5,641 nucleotides of DNA from Caryophanales bacterium. Its GTDB lineage: Bacteria > Bacillota > Bacilli > Alicyclobacillales > SLC66. The stretch is from NCBI GenBank assembly GCA_027341705.1, contig DAIELO010000084.1, positions 1 through 5,641 of the forward strand, read 5' to 3'. Below are positions 1-5,641 of this stretch, in pieces. Numbering within the stretch: the stretch's first letter is position 1; each line of letters opens with the position of its first letter. The notes under the pieces are model-generated. The model had not been told where the DNA came from. It saw nothing but the letters and a program-made list of their open reading frames with translations, and ran no database searches. A program made the translations under genes and the position numbers.

Positions 1-39
1 AAAATTGTTGAAGCAGGCGGCGAAGTAGAAATTAAGTAG
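1..39 (+). CDS. rplL: Ribosomal protein L7/L12, C-terminal end (partial)
   Basis: The window opens inside a reading frame that gives KIVEAGGEVEIK and stops at TAG (37-39). This matches the last residues of bacterial L7/L12, which usually end in a pattern like KLEEAGAxVEVK, the final helix and strand of the C-terminal domain that contacts translation factors on the ribosomal stalk. Only 12 codons are present, so the call rests on this short motif plus context: in Bacillales rplL lies directly upstream of ybxB and rpoBC. The 5' end of the gene is outside the window. A strong terminator hairpin begins 24 bases after the stop. Confidence 0.88.
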   Translation, partial: KIVEAGGEVEIK

Positions 40-63
40 TGGTTCGGATTCTATTAACTTCGA

Positions 64-95
64 GGGAGGAGACTCAGCATGAGCTCCTCCCTTTT
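64..95 (+). terminator. Intrinsic terminator/attenuator after rplL
   Basis: GGGAGGAG (64-71) pairs perfectly with CTCCTCCC (84-91). After one unpaired A (72), CTCA (73-76) pairs with TGAG (80-83) across a three-base GCA loop. TTTT (92-95) follows at once. This is 12 base pairs plus a U run, a textbook Rho-independent terminator. The U run is short and is followed by GTG, and a co-directional gene of the same cluster begins 16 bases later, so partial read-through is likely. Inference: it lowers ybxB-rpoBC transcription relative to rplL, whose product is needed in several copies per ribosome. The folding energy was not computed. Confidence 0.85.
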
Positions 96-99
96 GTGA
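79..99 (+). other. Candidate micro-ORF MSSSLL inside the terminator
   Basis: ATG (79-81) opens a six-codon frame, MSSSLL, ending at TGA (97-99). The upstream GGGAGGAG (64-71) is a near-perfect Shine-Dalgarno seven bases before the ATG, and it is also the 5' arm of the terminator stem. A ribosome loading here would keep the hairpin from forming, so in principle the element could couple translation to read-through into ybxB. Its stop lies 12 bases before the ybxB ATG. Purine-rich 5' arms can imitate ribosome sites by chance, so this is a candidate only, with no evidence of expression. Confidence 0.2.
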
Positions 100-111
100 T
101 GGTGAATAAAA

Positions 112-714
112 ATGAATGATCATTATTACAGTCAACAACCAGCGAGCCTTTCTAATCCGAGTTCGTTTCACGTTTCATTACGTGGACATGCACTGTTATT
201 CTATACGGATCACGGGGTGTTTAGTCGCCGGGAGATTGATGCGGGTTCGCGTTTGTTAATTGCGAGTTTGCCAACCATGAGTGCCGGAACGATGCTGGAT
301 TTGGGGTGTGGATATGGGGCGGTCGGTATTGCGATGGCTGTCTCCACGCCGGACTTGAAAGTGTGGATGTCAGATATCAATGCGCGTGCCGTGGAACTTG
401 CGATGCGCAATTCCGTTGCAAACAAGGTACATGATCGTGTTCAGGTGTTGCAAAGTGATGGATTTGATGCCATTCCTAGCGACGTGACATTTGATATGAT
501 TACACTTAATCCACCAATTCGAGCAGGAAAATCAGTAGTGTATCGCCTATATGAAAATGCCAAAGAGCACTTGCGAAATGGTGGTCTGTTTTATGTGGTG
601 ATCCAGAAAAAACAAGGTGCGGCATCAAGTGAAAGTTATCTTCGTGAAATAGGTTTTGAGGTAAAGATAATCGCGAAGGAAAAAGGATATCGAGTTTATG
701 AATGTAAAAAATAG
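112..714 (+). CDS. ybxB: RsmC-like class I SAM-dependent methyltransferase (YbxB), predicted 16S rRNA methyltransferase
   Basis: The predicted 200-residue protein is a Rossmann-fold methyltransferase of the RsmC/YbxB type, expected to transfer a methyl group from S-adenosylmethionine to a base in 16S rRNA in the cytoplasm. The family entry motif TDHGVFSRREIDAGSRLLI lies at residues 32-50. The SAM-binding motif LDLGCGYGAVG is at 62-72, the acidic residue after strand 2 (D88 in SDINARAVELA) should contact the ribose, and the catalytic NPPIRAGK motif is at 133-140. The protein is the single catalytic domain; E. coli RsmC (G1207 methylation) has an extra N-terminal domain of similar fold. In-frame stops at 97-99 and 103-105 make ATG 112 the first possible start; GGTGA (101-105) is a weak Shine-Dalgarno. 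The position between rplL and rpoB is that of B. subtilis ybxB. The exact rRNA target is inferred from the family, not shown by the sequence. Confidence 0.92.
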   Translation: MNDHYYSQQPASLSNPSSFHVSLRGHALLFYTDHGVFSRREIDAGSRLLIASLPTMSAGTMLDLGCGYGAVGIAMAVSTPDLKVWMSDINARAVELAMRNSVANKVHDRVQVLQSDGFDAIPSDVTFDMITLNPPIRAGKSVVYRLYENAKEHLRNGGLFYVVIQKKQGAASSESYLREIGFEVKIIAKEKGYRVYECKK

Positions 715-836
715 CATATATCCAATTGACGTGGTACTGATAAGGTGTTATTGTAATAAGATGTGAAAGATTAATTTGGGGGTTTATGCTCCACGAATGA
801 ATATTTCGCTTTTCATATGGCAATAAAAGGATATCG
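681..836 (+). repeat. 12-base direct repeat, ybxB 3' end and rpoB leader
   Basis: AAAAGGATATCG occurs at 681-692, inside the last codons of ybxB (reading K-G-Y-R), and again at 825-836 in the rpoB leader, 144 bases apart. The copies differ beyond the core apart from flanking A residues. An exact match of this length within about 200 bases is uncommon by chance but not decisive. It could be the remnant of a small duplication or a coincidence in A-rich sequence. Confidence 0.4.
726..754 (+). promoter_or_regulatory. Candidate SigA-type promoter for rpoBC
   Basis: TTGACG (726-731, five of six consensus bases) is followed by a 17-base spacer and TATTGT (749-754, four of six). TGT at 746-748 directly before the hexamer forms an extended -10 element, which offsets the weaker hexamer. 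A transcript would start near 761 and carry a leader of roughly 170 bases before rpoB. The -35 begins 12 bases after the ybxB stop, and no terminator separates the two genes, so rpoB would be served both by read-through and by this promoter. Assigned by eye from consensus only. Confidence 0.5.
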
Positions 837-861
837 TACTTTGTTTTTAGAGGAGAAATGA
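817..861 (+). other. Candidate micro-ORF MAIKGYRTLFLEEK in the rpoB leader
   Basis: ATG (817) opens a 14-codon frame, MAIKGYRTLFLEEK, that stops at TGA (859-861). The stop overlaps the ATG at 858 in an ATGA arrangement typical of translational coupling. The frame contains KGYR, also found near the C-terminus of the upstream methyltransferase (KGYRVYECKK), because both lie on a 12-base direct repeat. There is no Shine-Dalgarno in front of 817, so independent translation is unlikely. I list it because of the overlap and the repeat, not because I believe it is a gene. Confidence 0.1.
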
Positions 862-868
862 GCTCTAA
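847..868 (+). promoter_or_regulatory. Small hairpin in the rpoB leader enclosing a ribosome-site-like sequence
   Basis: TTAGAG (847-852) is the exact reverse complement of CTCTAA (863-868), with a ten-base loop (853-862) holding GAGAAATGAG. Three G-U pairs (844-846 with 869-871) could lengthen the stem. The 5' arm and loop contain AGAGGAG and an ATG. A T-rich stretch runs from about 873 to 898, but it is not adjacent to the stem, so this is not a normal terminator. It could be a leader control element; six pairs with a large loop is weak evidence. Confidence 0.25.
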
Positions 869-899
869 GGGGTTCGTTTGTCTTCGTTTTCTTTTTTGA
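858..899 (+). other. Candidate micro-ORF MSSKGFVCLRFLF in the rpoB leader
   Basis: ATG (858-860) opens a 13-codon frame, MSSKGFVCLRFLF, ending at TGA (897-899), 33 bases before the rpoB start. AGAGGAG (849-855) lies just before it, but the gap to the ATG is only two bases, too short for efficient initiation in Firmicutes. The peptide resembles nothing I recognise. A leader peptide for rpoB is possible; a chance reading frame is more likely. Confidence 0.15.
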
Positions 900-919
900 T
901 TAGGCAGCGATTTGGCATG

Positions 920-927
920 AGGGGTGA
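920..927 (+). promoter_or_regulatory. Ribosome binding site that fixes the rpoB start at TTG 933
   Basis: AGGGGTGA closely matches the extended Bacillus Shine-Dalgarno AGGAGGTGA and ends five bases before TTG 933, the usual spacing. The upstream in-frame GTG at 924 lies inside this site, and the bases before it (GGCATG, 914-919) cannot serve as its own ribosome site. The site therefore argues for TTG 933 over GTG 924. Confidence 0.75.
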
Positions 928-932
928 CCGAT

Positions 933-3900
933 TTGCAGGGACACGTGGAAAGGTATGGCCGCAGGGAACGCCGGACGTACTCCCGAGTTTCAGAGGTATT
1001 GGAACTACCGAATTTGATTGAAATTCAGCAGAAATCGTACCAATGGTTTTTGCGCGAAGGTTTGCGTGAATTGTTTGCTGATATTTCACCGATTCAGGAT
1101 TTCACTGGGAATCTGGTGCTTGAGTTCATCGATTATAGCTTGGGTGATCCCAAGTATGATGTGGATGAATCCAAGGAGCGGGATGTTACTTTTGCTGCAC
1201 CATTGCGAGTAAAAGTTCGCCTGATCAACAAGGAAACCGGAGAAGTGAAGGAACAGGAAGTATTTATGGGCGATTTTCCGCTCATGACGGAAACTGGCAC
1301 GTTTATCATTAATGGGGCGGAACGCGTCATTGTCAGCCAGTTGGTGCGATCGCCTAGTGTGTATTTTAACACAAAGATCGATAAGAATGGCAAACAAACG
1401 TTCAGTGCCACTGTGATTCCGAATCGCGGAGCATGGTTGGAACTTGAGACGGACGCCAAAGACATTATTTATGTTCGCATAGATCGCACTAGGAAAATTC
1501 CTGCAACGGTATTGCTCCGCGCTATTGGTTTTTCTACCGATGCGGAGATCATCTCACTGTTCGGTGAAGATGAGTACCTTCGCAATACACTTGAAAAAGA
1601 CAACACGGATTCTACGGAGCGGGCATTAATCGAGATTTATGAACGCCTGCGACCGGGGGAACCACCAACTATAGAAAATGCTAGGAATCTGTTAGCTTCC
1701 CGTTTTTTTGATCCCAAACGTTATGACCTTGCGGCTGTAGGTCGCTATAAAATAAACAAAAAATTACATTTAAAAAATCGCTTGTTAAATCAACGACTGG
1801 CTGAAACGTTAGTCGATGGTGATACGGGTGAAGTGTTGGCAGAGGCGGGTCAATTGATTGATCGTCGCTTGCTGGACAAGTTGACACCGAGCTTGGAAAA
1901 AGGCTTAAAATCGCATACCTACCGTTCGAATGCTGGATTGACTGATGATCCTTCTGTTCGTGTGCAGGAGATTCTGATTTACAGCCAAAAAGAAGAAGGC
2001 AAAATGATCAAGGCGATTGGCAATGGCGGAATTGACAAGTCAGTGAAGCACGTGTTGCCATCGGATATCCTTGCTTCCATCAGTTATTTTCTTAATTTGC
2101 TCCATGGGGTAGGCATTACGGACGACATTGATCATTTAGGCAATCGTCGTCTGCGCTCTGTCGGTGAACTTTTGCAAAACCAATTTCGTATTGGGCTATC
2201 TAGAATGGAACGGGTAGTCAGAGAGCGGATGTCGATTCAGGATGCCAATGCGATTACACCGCAAGGCTTGATCAATATCCGTCCGGTAATTGCTGCGATC
2301 AAGGAATTCTTTGGATCCAGTCAGTTGTCGCAATTTATGGATCAAACCAATCCATTAGCTGAACTTACTCATAAAAGAAGGCTTTCTGCATTGGGGCCTG
2401 GCGGACTCACTAGAGAACGCGCAGGGTTTGAAGTGCGAGACGTTCACCATTCTCACTATGGTCGAATTTGTCCGATTGAGACGCCTGAAGGTCCAAATAT
2501 CGGGTTGATTAATAGTTTGTCTACGTTTGCGCGAGTGAATGATTATGGATTTATTGAGACGCCTTATCGCAGAGTGAATGCAGAGACCGCAACGGTTACT
2601 GAGCAGATCGATTATTTGACGGCTGATGAAGAAGATAATTATATTATCGGGCAAGCGAGCGTCAAATTGACACCTAATCAACAGTTTGCGGAACTAGAAC
2701 AAGTGGTTCGTTTTAAAGAAGAAATTTTGTCCATGCCTGCAGAGCGTGTGGATTATATCGATGTGTCACCTAAACAAGTCGTATCGGTAGCGACAGCCTT
2801 GATTCCTTTTTTGGAAAATGACGATGCGAACCGCGCTTTAATGGGTTCGAACATGCAACGTCAAGCTGTGCCCTTACTTGTGACTGAGGCACCATTTGTG
2901 GGGACGGGTATGGAATATAAAGCGGCGAAGGATTCTGGCGTGGTCATTATCGCCAAACATTCTGGTGTAGTTGAACGAGTCACGGCCTCGGAAATTCGAG
3001 TGCGCGTGGAGGGCGCTGTGGACGGCGTTGCTGTGAAAGGCGATGTTGATCGCTACAAAGTAGCCAAGTTTATGCGCTCTAATCAAGGGACATGCATCAA
3101 TCAACGCCCTTTAGTCAAACACGGTGATTTTGTTAAAAAAGGTGACATCATTGCTGATGGGCCTTCTACAGAAAAAGGCGAACTGGCACTTGGTCGTAAC
3201 GTGCTTGTCGCATTTATGACTTGGGAAGGTTACAACTACGAAGATGCTATTTTGCTAAGCGAAGACGTAGTGAAAGAAGATATTTATACTTCCATTCACA
3301 TTGAGGAATATGAGTGTGAGGCTCGTGATACCAAGCTTGGCCCAGAAGAAATTACGCGTGATATTCCAAACGTTGGTGAAGATGCACTACGCAACTTGGA
3401 TGATCGTGGAATTATCCGCATCGGTGCTGAAATTGTTGCAGGGGATATTCTGGTGGGCAAGGTAACACCAAAAGGCATGACGGAACTAACGGCTGAAGAG
3501 CGATTATTGCACGCTATTTTTGGTGAAAAAGCTCGTGAAGTTCGCGACACATCGTTACGCGTGCCAAATGGCGGCGCAGGTATTGTGGTGGACGTGAAGG
3601 TGTTTACTCGCGAAAATGGTGACGAGTTGCCACCGGGCGTCAATCAATTGGTACGTGTGTACGTGGCACAAAAGCGTAAGATTTCCGAGGGCGACAAAAT
3701 GGCGGGACGCCATGGTAACAAAGGTGTCGTCGCACGCATCATGCCGGTGGAGGATATGCCGTTTTTACCAGATGGCACACCTGTGCAGATTGTTTTGAAT
3801 CCTTTGGGCGTACCTTCTCGGATGAATATTGGGCAAGTGCTCGAAACTCACCTTGGCATGGCGGCGCACGCGCTTGGCATTCACGTGGCCACACCAGTAT

Positions 3901-4466
3901 TTGATGGAGCTCACGAGTTAGATGTGTTTGACGCGTTAGAAGAGGCGGGACTCGATCGCGATGGCAAGGCCATTTTGTACGATGGTCGCAGCGGAGAACG
4001 CTTTGATGGTCGCGTGACGGTGGGTTATGTGTACATGCTTAAACTGGCTCACTTGGTGGATGATAAGATTCACGCCCGCTCGACAGGACCTTACTCATTA
4101 GTGACGCAACAACCGCTAGGCGGCAAGGCGCAATTTGGTGGACAACGCTTTGGTGAAATGGAAGTGTGGGCGCTTGAAGCGTACGGGGCGGCATATACGC
4201 TGCAAGAAATATTAACCGTTAAATCCGATGATGTGGTGGGTCGTGTTAAGACCTATGAAGCGATTGTCAAAGGAGAAAACGTACCAGAACCAGGCGTACC
4301 TGAATCATTTAAAGTGTTGATCAAGGAATTGCAAAGTCTTGGTCTTAATGTGAAAATATTGAACGAAGATGAACGAGAAATTACGATGCGAGAATCAGAC
4401 GACGATGATGATGTGAGAGATAAGTTGACTTTCAGTCTGGAGATGCGAGAAATCGGGGATGATTAA
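933..4466 (+). CDS. rpoB: DNA-directed RNA polymerase beta subunit
   Basis: The 1177-residue protein is the beta subunit of core RNA polymerase, which with beta' forms the catalytic cleft for transcription. It runs near-colinear with B. subtilis RpoB (about 1193 residues). TTG 933 is chosen over GTG 924 because of the ribosome site at 920-927 and because [10 protein letters not shown] then aligns in length with the Bacillus N-terminus MTGQLVQYGR. The rifampicin pocket spans residues 459-489, with sensitive-type residues Q467, D470, H480, R483, S485 and L487, and I526 in PNIGLI. Residues 764-771 (WEGYNYED) hold the acidic pair E770/D771 near the active site. [12 protein letters not shown] at 920-931 supplies the conserved active-site lysines K922 and K930. 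The hybrid-binding block around Q1059-A1066 (QQPLGGKA) is intact. The C-terminal tail is acidic (DDDDD, 1156-1160) and somewhat shorter than in Bacillus. It is followed by rpoC after 49 bases with no terminator, so the two are co-transcribed. Confidence 0.98.
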   Translation: MQGHVERYGRRERRTYSRVSEVLELPNLIEIQQKSYQWFLREGLRELFADISPIQDFTGNLVLEFIDYSLGDPKYDVDESKERDVTFAAPLRVKVRLINKETGEVKEQEVFMGDFPLMTETGTFIINGAERVIVSQLVRSPSVYFNTKIDKNGKQTFSATVIPNRGAWLELETDAKDIIYVRIDRTRKIPATVLLRAIGFSTDAEIISLFGEDEYLRNTLEKDNTDSTERALIEIYERLRPGEPPTIENARNLLASRFFDPKRYDLAAVGRYKINKKLHLKNRLLNQRLAETLVDGDTGEVLAEAGQLIDRRLLDKLTPSLEKGLKSHTYRSNAGLTDDPSVRVQEILIYSQKEEGKMIKAIGNGGIDKSVKHVLPSDILASISYFLNLLHGVGITDDIDHLGNRRLRSVGELLQNQFRIGLSRMERVVRERMSIQDANAITPQGLINIRPVIAAIKEFFGSSQLSQFMDQTNPLAELTHKRRLSALGPGGLTRERAGFEVRDVHHSHYGRICPIETPEGPNIGLINSLSTFARVNDYGFIETPYRRVNAETATVTEQIDYLTADEEDNYIIGQASVKLTPNQQFAELEQVVRFKEEILSMPAERVDYIDVSPKQVVSVATALIPFLENDDANRALMGSNMQRQAVPLLVTEAPFVGTGMEYKAAKDSGVVIIAKHSGVVERVTASEIRVRVEGAVDGVAVKGDVDRYKVAKFMRSNQGTCINQRPLVKHGDFVKKGDIIADGPSTEKGELALGRNVLVAFMTWEGYNYEDAILLSEDVVKEDIYTSIHIEEYECEARDTKLGPEEITRDIPNVGEDALRNLDDRGIIRIGAEIVAGDILVGKVTPKGMTELTAEERLLHAIFGEKAREVRDTSLRVPNGGAGIVVDVKVFTRENGDELPPGVNQLVRVYVAQKRKISEGDKMAGRHGNKGVVARIMPVEDMPFLPDGTPVQIVLNPLGVPSRMNIGQVLETHLGMAAHALGIHVATPVFDGAHELDVFDALEEAGLDRDGKAILYDGRSGERFDGRVTVGYVYMLKLAHLVDDKIHARSTGPYSLVTQQPLGGKAQFGGQRFGEMEVWALEAYGAAYTLQEILTVKSDDVVGRVKTYEAIVKGENVPEPGVPESFKVLIKELQSLGLNVKILNEDEREITMRESDDDDDVRDKLTFSLEMREIGDD

Positions 4467-4494
4467 TCGCGCGCATGCGGTGTAAGGAACCTGA

Positions 4495-5641
<1,147 letters not shown>

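Noticed and set aside
506..823. Minus-strand open frame across the end of ybxB and the spacer
   Set aside because: It is antisense to a clear methyltransferase gene and to a promoter-like region, with no recognisable motif.
917..1021. Out-of-frame ATG 917 opening a frame of about 34 codons across the rpoB start
   Set aside because: It has no Shine-Dalgarno, overlaps rpoB in another frame and gives an unfamiliar peptide; the RpoB frame is certain.
1086..1465. Overlapping minus-strand open frames inside rpoB (1086-1397 and 1133-1465)
   Set aside because: They lie opposite highly conserved RpoB sequence, overlap each other, and show no recognisable domain or promoter.
3296..3643. Minus-strand open frame of 115 codons opposite rpoB
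   Set aside because: Its serine- and arginine-rich composition is what antisense reading of the conserved RpoB codons gives; no ribosome site or family resemblance was seen.

Overview
The window is a stretch of a Firmicutes (Bacillales-type) chromosome covering part of the ribosomal-protein/RNA polymerase cluster, in the order rplL (3' end) - ybxB - rpoB - rpoC (5' part), all on the + strand. The gene order, with a small RsmC-like methyltransferase between rplL and rpoB, is that of Bacillus subtilis. RpoB and RpoC read as close relatives of the Bacillus proteins. Both polymerase genes appear to start with TTG behind purine-rich Shine-Dalgarno sequences, another Bacillales trait. The protein differences suggest a relative outside Bacillus proper, possibly an Alicyclobacillus-like lineage, but that placement is a guess from memory.

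Layout. Positions 1-39 are the last 12 codons of L7/L12. Positions 40-111 hold a strong intrinsic-terminator hairpin with a four-base U run, sitting just before ybxB, so it probably acts as a partial terminator or attenuator that sets the excess of L7/L12 over downstream products. Positions 112-714 encode the YbxB methyltransferase. Positions 715-932 are a 218-base leader region with a good SigA-type promoter candidate (TTGACG, 17-base spacer, extended TATTGT) and a leader of about 170 bases that carries a small hairpin and two tiny candidate reading frames. Positions 933-4466 are rpoB (beta subunit, complete). A 49-base spacer carries the rpoC Shine-Dalgarno, and 4516 to the window end is the first 375 codons of rpoC (beta').

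Together the genes link ribosome production (L7/L12, 16S rRNA methylation) to RNA polymerase core production. The beta and beta' subunits are made from adjacent cistrons for roughly equal output. The internal terminator and the promoter before rpoB would let the cell tune polymerase separately from ribosomal protein.

The coding regions are ordinary housekeeping genes with all expected motifs. I see no mobile element, CRISPR array, tRNA, rRNA or foreign gene. The parts worth a second look are the two non-coding leaders. Each has a hairpin whose 5' arm contains or overlaps a Shine-Dalgarno-like sequence followed by ATGAGCTC, and each can be read as a very short ORF. These may be control elements or coincidence.
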